Shown here: one piece after another, positions 44,221 to 53,953 of the stretch | Numbering within the stretch: position 1 is the first letter of the stretch | Layout of the letters: every line of letters starts with the position of its first letter | DNA from: Candidatus Cloacimonas sp. | Lineage (GTDB): Bacteria > Cloacimonadota > Cloacimonadia > Cloacimonadales > Cloacimonadaceae | Length of the DNA stretch: 64,000 bases | Assembly: GCA_023227825.1 (NCBI GenBank) | Contig: JALOCJ010000001.1 | Span: 124,001 to 188,000, forward strand | Direction of reading: 5' to 3' | Notes under the pieces: generated by a model | What the model was told of the DNA's origin: nothing | The model's input: only the letters and a program-made list of their open reading frames with translations | The model's database searches: none | Made by a program: the position numbers and the translations under genes

Positions 44221-45306
44221 ATGAAAATAATTGAAATAATGAAACAAATAGAAGAATTTGCTCCCTTGGGATTAGCTTTTTCCTGGGATAATTCCGGTTT
44301 ACAGATAGGTGACATAAACAGTGAAGTGGAAAATGTTTACATAACCTTGGATGTAACGCAAACGGCTGTCCAAAAAGCATTAGAAAATGGATGTCAACTG
44401 ATTTTAAGCCATCATCCTTTGATTTTCGGTCAGCTTAAAAATATAACAAATCCTCTCTATCTTGAAATTATCAAAAATAACCTTTCCATAATTTCTCTGC
44501 ATACGAATCTGGATGTTGCTGAAAAAAGTGTAAATCATAGTTTAGCCCAAAAACTTGGTTTGGAAGTAATTGGTTCATTAAGTTCGGAAACAGGGACAAC
44601 TAACTATATTATAGTGGTTTATTGCCCAATTGAAGATGCGGAAAAAATTATGCAATCAGCTTGGAATGCTGGAGCCGGAAAAAAAGGAAACTATTACAAT
44701 TGTGCAAACAAACAGAACTCCGAAGGTTATTACAAAGCTGCAAAAAATGCTAAGCCCTATAAAGATAGCGGTGTTAAAGATCATATTGCGGAAACCTGTC
44801 TGCAATTTTGTTGTGAGGGGTTTCGCTTAAATGAGGTCTTAGATGCAATTCGTCAAAATCATCCCTATGAAACACCCTTAATTTATCATTATGAGGTTAT
44901 GAATCCAAATCCGGCTTATGGATTGGGTCTGATTTGTAAATACAACGCCGCAATAAATCTTCAGGACTTGGCTATTTTAGTTAAAGAGCGTTTAAATTGT
45001 TCTCAGGTTAAACTCTGGACAGCCAATTGTGAACTATATAAAAATATCAGCAGGATAGCTGTTTGTGGAGGTAGTGGTAGTTCTCTGATTTCAGTTGCCC
45101 AAAATTATGCCGATGTTTTTATCACTGGAGATATTTCTTATCACAGTTTTCTGGAGAGTAAAATTCCTCTTATTGATGCGGGACATTTTTACACAGAATA
45201 TCCCTCTTTACAGTTACTTGCAGATTTTGTTGAGAGATTAAAACTGCACCCTTTTTTAATGCTACAAAATGAACATTTGTATGCACAAAATCTTCTAATT
45301 CTCTAA
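44221..45306 (+). CDS. NIF3-like dinuclear metal-binding protein
   Basis: 361 aa. Metal-site motifs LSHHPLIF, SLHTNLDVA, and GDISYHSFLESKIPLIDAGHFYTEYPSL; the longer form has a central PII-like insert, as in many bacteria. Family function is debated (sometimes annotated GTP cyclohydrolase 1 type 2). Start ATG 44221. Confidence 0.9.
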   Translation: MKIIEIMKQIEEFAPLGLAFSWDNSGLQIGDINSEVENVYITLDVTQTAVQKALENGCQLILSHHPLIFGQLKNITNPLYLEIIKNNLSIISLHTNLDVAEKSVNHSLAQKLGLEVIGSLSSETGTTNYIIVVYCPIEDAEKIMQSAWNAGAGKKGNYYNCANKQNSEGYYKAAKNAKPYKDSGVKDHIAETCLQFCCEGFRLNEVLDAIRQNHPYETPLIYHYEVMNPNPAYGLGLICKYNAAINLQDLAILVKERLNCSQVKLWTANCELYKNISRIAVCGGSGSSLISVAQNYADVFITGDISYHSFLESKIPLIDAGHFYTEYPSLQLLADFVERLKLHPFLMLQNEHLYAQNLLIL

Positions 45307-45336
45307 AATAACAGTAACAAGCAAGGTGAGAACAAA

Positions 45337-46404
45337 ATGCAGGAAATAAAGCGTAAACATACACGGCTTATTCATTTAGGAAATATTCCTATAGGTGGAG
45401 GTGCACCTGTAAGCATTCAATCAATGCTTTCAGTAAAAACTGCAAACCTGGAAAATGCCATAAAACAAATTCAGGAACTGGAATCCGTTGGTTGTGACAT
45501 AATTCGTTGTGCCGTTATGGATTTAGATGATGCAAAAGCAATAAAAGAATTGAAAATAATGGCTAAAGCTCCTTTGGTGGCAGATATTCATTTTAATTAC
45601 CGTTTAGCCCTTGCCGCTATAGAAAATGGTGTTGACGGGCTGCGGATCAATCCTGGTAACATCGGCAAAATTGAAGGTGTTAAAGCCTTAGTTGCTGCAG
45701 CCGGAGAAAGAAATATTCCTATCCGTATTGGAGTAAATAGCGGTTCCCTGCCTAAGGATTTACTCCAAAAATATGGAGTTAGCGCAAAATCAATGGTAGA
45801 ATCGGCTTTACGGCATATAAGAATATTGGAAGAGCTAAATTACTACGAAATTAAGGTCTCTGTGAAGGCATCTTCAATTCCTTTAACATTGGAAAGTTAC
45901 CGTCTTTTAAGCAATGCCTGTAATTATCCTTTACATCTTGGAGTTACTGAAGCCGGAACTATTTTCCGGGGTTCCATAAAAAGTTCTATTGCTATGGGAA
46001 TCCTTTTGGAAGAAGGCATCGGAGATACAATTAGAGTTTCTTTAACTGATAATCCCGTTCAGGAAGTGAAAGTTGCCAAAGAAATATTAACTGCTTTGGG
46101 CTTACGCAATGGGCTGAATATCATTTCCTGTCCCACTTGTGGAAGAACAGGAATAGACCTGATAAAATTGGCTACGGAAGTGGAAAAGGCACTTGAACCT
46201 TATATTAATCATCCTTTAACAATTGCCGTAATGGGTTGTGCTGTTAACGGACCCGGAGAAGCAAAAGAAGCAGATTTTGGCATTGCGGGAGGTATAAAAG
46301 AAGGATTAATTTTTGCAGAAGGCAAGGTCTTGAAAAAAGTGCCTGAAACCTCTTTAGTAACAGAACTTGTAGCTTTAGTAAAAGATTATATCAGTAACCA
46401 TTGA
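45337..46404 (+). CDS. ispG: 4-hydroxy-3-methylbut-2-enyl diphosphate synthase
   Basis: 355 aa. Iron-sulfur ligands in SCPTCGRTGIDL and MGCAVNGPGEA, plus the N-terminal TIM barrel (SIQSMLSVKTANLENAIKQI, PLVADIHFNYRLAL). Penultimate step of the MEP isoprenoid pathway. Ribosome-binding site AAGGTGAG. Directly followed by the ChrA pair. Confidence 0.95.
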   Translation: MQEIKRKHTRLIHLGNIPIGGGAPVSIQSMLSVKTANLENAIKQIQELESVGCDIIRCAVMDLDDAKAIKELKIMAKAPLVADIHFNYRLALAAIENGVDGLRINPGNIGKIEGVKALVAAAGERNIPIRIGVNSGSLPKDLLQKYGVSAKSMVESALRHIRILEELNYYEIKVSVKASSIPLTLESYRLLSNACNYPLHLGVTEAGTIFRGSIKSSIAMGILLEEGIGDTIRVSLTDNPVQEVKVAKEILTALGLRNGLNIISCPTCGRTGIDLIKLATEVEKALEPYINHPLTIAVMGCAVNGPGEAKEADFGIAGGIKEGLIFAEGKVLKKVPETSLVTELVALVKDYISNH

Positions 46405-46406
46405 AG

Positions 46407-46937
46407 ATGATTCTTAAAATATTTATTACCTTCTTCAAAATAGGCGCTTTTACAATTGGCGGTGCTTATGCAATGATTCCTTTAATCAGAAGAGAGGTCT
46501 GCCAAAAAAATAACTGGCTTACTGAAGATGAATTTCTGGATGGACTTTCTGCTGCTCAAAGTTGTCCGGGACCTATAGCTATCAACCTCAGTATTTATAT
46601 CGGTTTCCATCTGGCAAAAGGTAAAGGTATGGCAACTGCTGTTTTAGCTACAATTTTGCCCTCATTTATAACTATCCTTATAATAGCTATGCTGTTTCAG
46701 CAGTTTGCCGAAGTTACTTTAGTGCAAAAGGCATTTCATTCCTTGCGTCCTGCAGTTGTAGCTTTAATAGCAGTTCCGTTAATTCAGATGAGCAAACAAA
46801 GTGGATTAACTCTTTCCAATTGTTGGTTTCCTTTAAGCGTTGCTGTTTTAGTTGGCTTTCTAAAAATAAGTCCTGTGTATTTAATTCTCATCACAATTGC
46901 CTTTGCTGTCTATCAGGGATTAAAAAAACAGAAATGA
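46407..46937 (+). CDS. ChrA-type transporter, half 1
   Basis: 176 aa single CHR domain: FKIGAFTIGGAYAMIPLIRREV, SAAQSCPGPIAINLSIYIG. ATG 46407 preferred over a TTG overlapping the ispG stop. With half 2 it would make a two-subunit chromate/anion transporter; the true substrate may differ. Confidence 0.88.
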   Translation: MILKIFITFFKIGAFTIGGAYAMIPLIRREVCQKNNWLTEDEFLDGLSAAQSCPGPIAINLSIYIGFHLAKGKGMATAVLATILPSFITILIIAMLFQQFAEVTLVQKAFHSLRPAVVALIAVPLIQMSKQSGLTLSNCWFPLSVAVLVGFLKISPVYLILITIAFAVYQGLKKQK

Positions 46938-47455
46938 TGATTTATTTTGAGCTTTTCCGGACTTTTTTCAAGATTGGGCTTTTCAGTTTTGGAGGCGGAT
47001 ATGCCATTTTGGCAATGATCAATCAGGAGGTTGTGTTAAAAAATGCCTGGCTTACAAATTCCCAATTTATGGATATTGTAGCTATTTCACAAATGACGCC
47101 AGGTCCTATAGCAATTAATGCAGCTACTTTTATCGGCTATCAAAAAGGGGGTTTTTTAGGTTCCGTCATTTCTACTTTAGGGGTTATTTTCCCTTCATTG
47201 ATTGTGATGACGCTGATAACATTAACCTATATCAAACTTAAAAATCAACCCTGGTTCAAGAATATTTTCAGGAAACTGCGTCTTTTATCCTTAGGGTTAA
47301 TTGCTGCAGCTTTTATAATGATAGCAGGAGATGCCTTTCGTGACCTCTTTTCCGTTTTGGTGTTTACTGCATCTTTTATAGCGAGCTGGAAATTTAAGCT
47401 CAATCCTTTCTATCTGCTAATTGGAGCAGCGGTTATAGGAATAGCGTTAGGATAA
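46934..47455 (+). CDS. ChrA-type transporter, half 2
   Basis: 173 aa CHR domain: FKIGLFSFGGGYAILAMINQEV, SQMTPGPIAINAATFIG. ATGA overlap with half 1. The longer frame from 46820 overlaps half 1 in another frame and is not used. Confidence 0.88.
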   Translation: MMIYFELFRTFFKIGLFSFGGGYAILAMINQEVVLKNAWLTNSQFMDIVAISQMTPGPIAINAATFIGYQKGGFLGSVISTLGVIFPSLIVMTLITLTYIKLKNQPWFKNIFRKLRLLSLGLIAAAFIMIAGDAFRDLFSVLVFTASFIASWKFKLNPFYLLIGAAVIGIALG

Positions 47456-47551
47456 AAAGAAGAATAGACAGCTACTTATTTACCCTAATATCCCGCAAAT
47501 CCTTTTCCTCTCCTCCCTATAACCAAATAGCAAGTCAGTGGAATTGGCGGT

Positions 47552-50020
47552 TTAATCTTTTTCTTTCCAAACCCCCCAAATGTCTTTTGCATATCCTTTT
47601 ATGGCCTCGTCGGAAGAGAATTTTCCCATATTGGCGATATTAGCTAAGGACATTCTATTCCATTGTTGTTTATCTTTATAACCCTTTACGGCTTCAGCAT
47701 TAACCCTGATAAAATCAGGTAAATCAGCTATCAGGCAATATTTATCTCCCTGATACAGAAGTAAATCAGTTAGCGGAGAAAACAGTCCTGGATTTAAAGG
47801 ATTCAGTTCGTCGGAGGCAATAAAATCAAAGATACGCTTGATGTTTTCATTTTGGTGCATCATTTCATAAGGATGGTAACCGCTTTCCTTCAAATTTTTC
47901 ACTTCGGCAGCTGTCATCCCGAAGAGGAAGAAATTTTCCTCTCCAACTGCATCCCGAATTTCTATATTGGCACCATCCAAAGTTCCGATAGTAAGAGCTC
48001 CATTGAGGGCAAATTTCATATTTCCTGTTCCGGAAGCTTCAGTTCCGGCAAGGGATATTTGGCGGGAAATTTCTGCCGGGGGCATAATTCTTTCTGCCAA
48101 AGTTACCCGATAATTGGGTAAAAATATAACACTTAAGTAGCGGGAGAGCTCTTTATCCTTTTCAATGTAATCACCGATAGCACAAATAAAACGGATGATT
48201 AGTTTGGCAATAAAGTAACCGGGAGCTGCTTTTCCGGCAAAGAAGAAACTTTGAGGATAGGGAGTTTGTCCGTCGCGAATTTGATTTATCAGATGGATAA
48301 TACCCAAGGCATTCAAAAGCTGGCGTTTATATTCATGAATGCGTTTTGCCTGAAAATCAAAGATAGATTCAGGATTCAGCTTGCGTTTATGCAGGTCTTC
48401 ATAATACTTGCAGAATGCCAGTTTGTTTTGCCTTTTAACTTCTCCCAGGTCTTCCAGAAAAGTGCTGTCATTCTTATATTTATTCAGTTTTGTAAGTTCT
48501 TTCAAGTCCTTTTTCCAGGATGAACCGATTGCCTGGGTAAGCAATTCACATAATTGGGGATTACAAAGCAGCAACCATCTGCGCGGTGTTATGCCATTGG
48601 TTTGATTATTGAATTTTTCCTGCCAGAGAGTATAAAAATCTTTAAAAACTAAGTGTTTTAAAATCTCGGTATGCAATTCGGAGACCCCGTTTATACTATG
48701 TGAGCCAACTATAGCCAAATTTGCCATACGAATACTTTTTACGGGCTCTTCTTCAATCAAGGAAACCCGCCGAATAAAATCATCATCGTATAAACCTGTA
48801 ATCCTTAAAGTTGAAAGAAAATGCTCATTGATTTCATAAATAATTTGTAAATGCCGGGGTAACAACTTTTCAAAAAGAAGAACCTGCCATTTTTCCAGCG
48901 CTTCAGGCAAAATTGTATGATTCGTAAAAGCTAAACAACTTTGAGTAATTTCCCAGGCAGTTTCCCAGGGCAAGTTTTTTTCATCCCCTAAAATTCTCAT
49001 CAATTCGGCAACAGCAATAGCTGGATGAGTATCGTTCAGCTGAATAGCAGCTTTTTCAGGAAGTTTGCGTAAATCATTTTCTTTTTTCAGAAACCGGCGT
49101 AAAATATCCTGCAGAGTAGCGCTTACAAAAAAATACTCCTGTCGCAAACGCAATTCCTTTCCCTGCATTTTGTTATCATTAGGATAGAGCACTTTGGAAA
49201 TCATTTCACTATGATTCTTTTCTGCTACTGCCTGCATATAATCACCCTCGTTAAAATATGCCAAGTTAAATTCACGGCTGCTTTTGGCGCTCCATAAGCG
49301 TAAAGTATTTACATAGCAGTTTTGAAACCCGGGCACTAAATAGTCATAAGCCATAGCCATCACTGTTTCCTCGGGAAACCACCGCATTTTTTTGCTGCCG
49401 TTATCGCCAATTTCTTCTTTCACTATGCCTCCAAAATAAACAGGAAAAAGACGGGCAGGATGTGCAATTTCCCAAACAGAACCATATCGTAACCAGTTAT
49501 CAGGTGTTTCAACTTGTTCCCCGTTAACAATATGCTGAAAGAAAATGCCATATTCATAGCGAATACCATAACCGTAAGCAGGGATTTTCAAAGTTGCCAT
49601 AGAATCCAGAAAACAGGCAGCAAGACGACCTAAACCTCCATTTCCCAAACCTGCATCCCATTCCAATTCACTCAGCAGAGAAAGGTCAAAACCCATATCC
49701 GTAAGGGCTTTAATACTTTGTTGCTGAATATCAAGATTGAGAATGGCATTGCCTAAAGAGCGACCAATTAAATATTCCAGCGATAAATAATAGACCCTTT
49801 TCCGTTGCAATGCATATTCTTGCGGTTGAGTGATAAGCCAACGGTCTAAAAGAATATCCTTCACTGCCGAGGCAAAACTTACATAACAATCATAAGGAGA
49901 AGCTGAAAATTCATCTTTACCCAAATCATATTTGAGATGACCTATGAAGCGCTGCACTATTTCTTCAGCAGTGCCCTCTATGCTAAGAGTTGAAAGCTTT
50001 TCGCAAAATGCCTTATTCAT
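47552..50020 (-). CDS. glgP: Glycogen/maltodextrin phosphorylase
   Basis: 822 aa. The PLP-site region SLAGTEASGTGNMKFALNGALTIGTLDGANIEI and the ADP/glycan-binding parts (GLGNGGLGRLAACFLDSMAT, ELNDTHPAIAVAELMRIL-type) are intact. Releases glucose 1-phosphate from stored glycogen. Ribosome-binding site GAGGAGGA. No glg operon partners nearby. Confidence 0.95.
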   Translation of the reverse strand: MNKAFCEKLSTLSIEGTAEEIVQRFIGHLKYDLGKDEFSASPYDCYVSFASAVKDILLDRWLITQPQEYALQRKRVYYLSLEYLIGRSLGNAILNLDIQQQSIKALTDMGFDLSLLSELEWDAGLGNGGLGRLAACFLDSMATLKIPAYGYGIRYEYGIFFQHIVNGEQVETPDNWLRYGSVWEIAHPARLFPVYFGGIVKEEIGDNGSKKMRWFPEETVMAMAYDYLVPGFQNCYVNTLRLWSAKSSREFNLAYFNEGDYMQAVAEKNHSEMISKVLYPNDNKMQGKELRLRQEYFFVSATLQDILRRFLKKENDLRKLPEKAAIQLNDTHPAIAVAELMRILGDEKNLPWETAWEITQSCLAFTNHTILPEALEKWQVLLFEKLLPRHLQIIYEINEHFLSTLRITGLYDDDFIRRVSLIEEEPVKSIRMANLAIVGSHSINGVSELHTEILKHLVFKDFYTLWQEKFNNQTNGITPRRWLLLCNPQLCELLTQAIGSSWKKDLKELTKLNKYKNDSTFLEDLGEVKRQNKLAFCKYYEDLHKRKLNPESIFDFQAKRIHEYKRQLLNALGIIHLINQIRDGQTPYPQSFFFAGKAAPGYFIAKLIIRFICAIGDYIEKDKELSRYLSVIFLPNYRVTLAERIMPPAEISRQISLAGTEASGTGNMKFALNGALTIGTLDGANIEIRDAVGEENFFLFGMTAAEVKNLKESGYHPYEMMHQNENIKRIFDFIASDELNPLNPGLFSPLTDLLLYQGDKYCLIADLPDFIRVNAEAVKGYKDKQQWNRMSLANIANMGKFSSDEAIKGYAKDIWGVWKEKD

Positions 50021-50233
50021 AATTTTTCCTCCTCTTGCGCCACAGCTTATAAAATAAAAATAAACAATTTAACGGTTTTGGCAAATAGAACTTTGGAGTT
50101 GCTAATATATCTTATAATAAGTTGATTAATCAAGTGGAAAAGGGAAATAGTGAAAAGATGAACCCCGGTATAAACCTAAGTGATAAGTTTTAATATCAGT
50201 TAGGTATACTTTTTCAGCAAACAAAAAAGCACC

Positions 50234-50263
50234 TTGACAATTCTTGGAATTGGTTTATATTAT
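50234..50263 (+). promoter_or_regulatory. Candidate sigma-70-type promoter
   Basis: TTGACA (50234-50239), 18-bp spacer, TATTAT (50258-50263). Would give a ~310-nt leader before the 50583 gene. Confidence 0.55.
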
Positions 50264-50447
50264 TTTTAGTCGGGTGAAGAAATTAAAAATATCTTTCTTG
50301 CAAGGTTTTTTCTAAATGCAAACTGAGAGAAGGGAAAATCTCTGGACATATTTTGAATGTTTCTTCACAAAGAAATTGTTTGTTTACCTCAGAAAAAATT
50401 CCCTCCCTGGTAATAAACAAAATCTGTAGGCAAATGAAGGAGAGATA

Positions 50448-50567
50448 ATGAGTTATGATAAGGAGTATGAAGCAAAGGAAAAATTTTCCCCTCTTCAAAT
50501 ACACCTAAAGTGTGTTACTTTAATGTTATTTTTTAATCAATTTATTCTATTTGAATTGGCTTTATAA
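50448..50567 (+). CDS. Candidate small protein or leader peptide (39 aa)
   Basis: ATG 50448 with AAGGAG five bases upstream, stop 15 bases before the start of the giant secreted-protein gene. Translation MSYDKEYEAKEKFSPLQIHL, then a hydrophobic C-terminal part. It resembles nothing I recognise; it could be a leader that couples translation, or chance. Confidence 0.35.
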   Translation: MSYDKEYEAKEKFSPLQIHLKCVTLMLFFNQFILFELAL

Positions 50568-50582
50568 CCATAAGGAGGAAAA

Positions 50583-53500
50583 ATGAAAATCCAAATTATC
50601 GTCCTTTCTCTATGTATCTTAATGCTTTCTTCTGTGTTAATGGCACAGGAAATGATTCCTACTCCAAACAACAAGAAGGCAATGGAAACCCCTGTCTATA
50701 AAAAATTTATACCGAGCGCCCGAACAGTTCCGGAATTTACTTTTACCCGAACTCCTATTTCGTTACTAACTTCTTATTATGATTATATGATAGGAAGTTA
50801 CAACGGGATGCCGGTTCAAGTGATTCCTGATAATGTGGCAGGCGGTGGATATTTTTTAACCTATCATGGACGTAGAACTGCTACGGGAACCCGTCGTATA
50901 TTTTATGCTTATCTTGATGCTAATGGTAATGTTATCATAAATAACGAGATTACAATAGAAGTAAGTAATGAAGGATATGGCACCGTGGTAGTAGATCCGG
51001 TTTCAGGAAAACCATTTTATGCCTGGCATTGTAATGCTGATACTGATATTGAAAATGAAGTGCAATTTACTGTGGATCAGTTTTATTATGGCATTTACGG
51101 ATTGTTTTTAGACCCGGAAACGGTTATAGATAATCCGATAACCGTCTCAGCTACAACTGATAATGAATTTATTTGGCCTACTGCTGTAATTGGTCCTTCT
51201 CCTTTTCCCAATAAACGAAGAATCTATGTAATTGCCAGAAACTCAGTTACTCATACTTACGGTCCCTCTGAAAATCCTATAATTGCTTATGCTGATTTTG
51301 ATACTGCCCAAATAGAAATTGGTATTCCTTTTACCTGGTCTTATACCTCCATTCCGGAAATGAATCAATGGAATGTTGATGTTCAGTGGCGTAGACCTTT
51401 CCATTCCTTAACAGCAGATAATGCCGGGAACCTTTATTATGCCGGTTTTCATTTTGCTAGGCAAGCCGATGGAACAACCGCTATTATTGAGCCGGATGTA
51501 GATGTTTTCAAATGTGGAAATTATGGACAAGGAACCTGGACCAGGATTAGTAGTTGGGGTAATTTACCTTCCTGGAATCCTAATTCCAGTCCTACTGATA
51601 CAACAGGTTGGTTCAAAAACCCAAGCAATCAACCTTACGGAGATAATGAACTTTCCTGGGAATTGTTTTCTTCTGCTTCGGGTCATTTAAATGCTACTGT
51701 TGACGATTTGGGTCGTATTCATTTCCCTGCTGTTTGGAGAATGATTACTAATGATGGTTATTGGTTTCCTGATTTACAATTACCCAAAGAAATTATCTTT
51801 GATCCTTCTCTTCCGGAAGATTCTCAGTTCAGAATTAATGATATCTGGCCCCATATAAATTCAACTAACCATATAGATGAGCATTATCAACCTTGGGATA
51901 ATGAACCACCTTGGGGAGAAGCAGAATTTGTTCAAGACCCGTATACTGGAACTTGGCAGCCAAAAATTTACAAAAGCTGGGAATTTCCTTATTGGGATGA
52001 TACTGCTCATGATAATGCTATGTTTTTCCATTGCAATAATATGAAAGTTACTGAAGGTAACGGGGAAGGAATGTTAGCAATGGTTTGGCAAAATTGTGCC
52101 CGGGCAAAGTGGTATAATGCAGATGGAGATGCCGACTATGCTGCCTGGGCAAATACTCCTGAAATCTGGATTTCCGTCTCTTCAGATAATGGCAATCACT
52201 GGAGTGAACCTATCAAACTAAACAACATTGAAACACCTCAATTTGCTGGACTAAAGCCAATGTGGGTTTATCCTGCCAACAAAGTGAAGTATGTAGGAAT
52301 GCAGGGTAACCGGAAAGTAGGAAAATTGGGCTTAATGTTTTACAATGATTATACCTGGGGTGCTTATGTTCTCAGTCCTGGAGTTGGTACTGTAAATGAT
52401 GGAGGACAAGTAATGTTTACCGAATTGCAGATTGTTTTTCCTGCGGAAGAACCACCGGAAGATCCTTTTGGACAGCCAATTGTTCTCAGTAGCAGTATGA
52501 CTGTTATGGCAGGAGTGCTTATTGACGGTCAAACGGCTGCAGCAGGTGATGTAGTAGCTGCCTTTGTTAATGTAAATGAAACTCCTCAATTACGCGGAAA
52601 GGAAGCCGTTCAGATTATTAATGGTATTGCGGGTTGTTTGATGCAGGTTTATACTGAAACCAACGGTGAAACTGTTTATTTCAAGGTTTGGGATGCCAGT
52701 ACCGATCGGGTCTTGAATATTACAGAAACCCTTGCCAGTCAGGTAAATGGAGTAATTGGCAGCTGGCCCGATAATCTTTTCTGGCTAAATGCGGTGTCCA
52801 CTCAGCCCCAAAATATTTCTTTGAATACTGGTTGGAATATGGTTTCGCTTAATGTGCATCCCAACAGTATGGCAATAACAGATATCTTTTCCGGGATAAT
52901 GGCTTATGTAGAGATGATTAAATCTCCTGAAGGAGTTTTTATTCCTGGTAATCCCTATAATACTTTAACGCAATTAACAGATGGCAAAGGTGTCTTTGTA
53001 AAAGTAAACAGTTCTTGTGTATTATCTGTAACCGGAATACCTGTGGATCTTACAACTCCCATATATTTAAGTGCGGGCTGGAATTTAATTGGTTATATTC
53101 TTCCCAATCCTATGAATATCAGCTCTGCTCTAATCAGCTTAGCGGGAAATTATATTCAGGTGAAAGGAGTGGAAGGGGTTTTTGAACCTAATAATCCTTT
53201 CAGTACTCTTTCTGTTCTAAGTCCTGGAAGAGCTTACTGGATAAAAATGATATATCCGGGTATTTTGTTTTATGCGTATCCCCTCAAAGAAGAACAAGCT
53301 CCCCAGAATATTCTTTCCTGTGCCAAATGGGGAACTCCAATACAAAAGACAAACAGTCAAACGGTCTTATGTTCTTTAGGTAATTTTGCTTCTGTCGGTG
53401 ATCAACTGGCTGCTTTAGTTAATGGAGAATTAAGAGGATTGGCTGCTCTGATCAGCAATAATGGCATTTTAGGAACTTATATCAATATCTTTACGGATAG

Positions 53501-53939
53501 CCCGGGTGAAATAATTGAATTCCAACTCCTCAAGAAAAACAGCCAGGAAATTATACAATTACAGCCCAATCTGAGTAGTGAGCCAGGAGAGATAACAGGT
53601 GATTATAGCAATGGAATCTATTATACTTTAACTCAAGCTCCCAATCAAACACCGGAAATAGTTACGGGACTTGTTTCTGCCTATCCCAATCCTTTTTCAG
53701 CTTCTACTTCCATTACCCTGAATGTAGGTAAAGAAAAACAGCCCGTTCAAATAGAAATATACAATTTACGAGGGCAGAAAATTACTACTCTACTGCAGGA
53801 TGAACTGGAATCCGGTCAGCATAATATTTTGTGGAACGGCACAGATGAAAACGGTAGAAGAGTTGCCTCCGGTGTCTATTTGTGTAAAATGCATTCTAAA
53901 GACAGAACTCAAAGCATAAAACTGATGGTATTAAAATAA
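50583..53939 (+). CDS. Giant secreted protein with sorting-type C-terminus
   Basis: 1118 aa, AAGGAGGA ribosome-binding site. Signal peptide; a large N-terminal sialidase/BNR-like part (WISVSSDNGNHWSEP); a ~110-residue repeat domain (about 625-737, DPFGQPIVLSSSMTVMAG type); two GWN-type repeats (GWNMVSLN, GWNLIGYI); a degenerate second copy of the repeat domain (~915-1020); and a YPNPF/FlgD-like sorting domain. No catalytic residues identified. Its repeat domain recurs in the next gene. Confidence 0.8.
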   Translation: MKIQIIVLSLCILMLSSVLMAQEMIPTPNNKKAMETPVYKKFIPSARTVPEFTFTRTPISLLTSYYDYMIGSYNGMPVQVIPDNVAGGGYFLTYHGRRTATGTRRIFYAYLDANGNVIINNEITIEVSNEGYGTVVVDPVSGKPFYAWHCNADTDIENEVQFTVDQFYYGIYGLFLDPETVIDNPITVSATTDNEFIWPTAVIGPSPFPNKRRIYVIARNSVTHTYGPSENPIIAYADFDTAQIEIGIPFTWSYTSIPEMNQWNVDVQWRRPFHSLTADNAGNLYYAGFHFARQADGTTAIIEPDVDVFKCGNYGQGTWTRISSWGNLPSWNPNSSPTDTTGWFKNPSNQPYGDNELSWELFSSASGHLNATVDDLGRIHFPAVWRMITNDGYWFPDLQLPKEIIFDPSLPEDSQFRINDIWPHINSTNHIDEHYQPWDNEPPWGEAEFVQDPYTGTWQPKIYKSWEFPYWDDTAHDNAMFFHCNNMKVTEGNGEGMLAMVWQNCARAKWYNADGDADYAAWANTPEIWISVSSDNGNHWSEPIKLNNIETPQFAGLKPMWVYPANKVKYVGMQGNRKVGKLGLMFYNDYTWGAYVLSPGVGTVNDGGQVMFTELQIVFPAEEPPEDPFGQPIVLSSSMTVMAGVLIDGQTAAAGDVVAAFVNVNETPQLRGKEAVQIINGIAGCLMQVYTETNGETVYFKVWDASTDRVLNITETLASQVNGVIGSWPDNLFWLNAVSTQPQNISLNTGWNMVSLNVHPNSMAITDIFSGIMAYVEMIKSPEGVFIPGNPYNTLTQLTDGKGVFVKVNSSCVLSVTGIPVDLTTPIYLSAGWNLIGYILPNPMNISSALISLAGNYIQVKGVEGVFEPNNPFSTLSVLSPGRAYWIKMIYPGILFYAYPLKEEQAPQNILSCAKWGTPIQKTNSQTVLCSLGNFASVGDQLAALVNGELRGLAALISNNGILGTYINIFTDSPGEIIEFQLLKKNSQEIIQLQPNLSSEPGEITGDYSNGIYYTLTQAPNQTPEIVTGLVSAYPNPFSASTSITLNVGKEKQPVQIEIYNLRGQKITTLLQDELESGQHNILWNGTDENGRRVASGVYLCKMHSKDRTQSIKLMVLK

Positions 53940-53953
53940 ATCAGGATGGAATA

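Larger units (their letters stand above)
50021..50582. other. Intergenic region with promoter and small frame
   Basis: About 560 bp between divergent glgP and the secreted-protein gene: a candidate promoter at 50234-50263 and a 39-codon frame with a good ribosome-binding site at 50448-50567 in its long leader. Confidence 0.6.
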
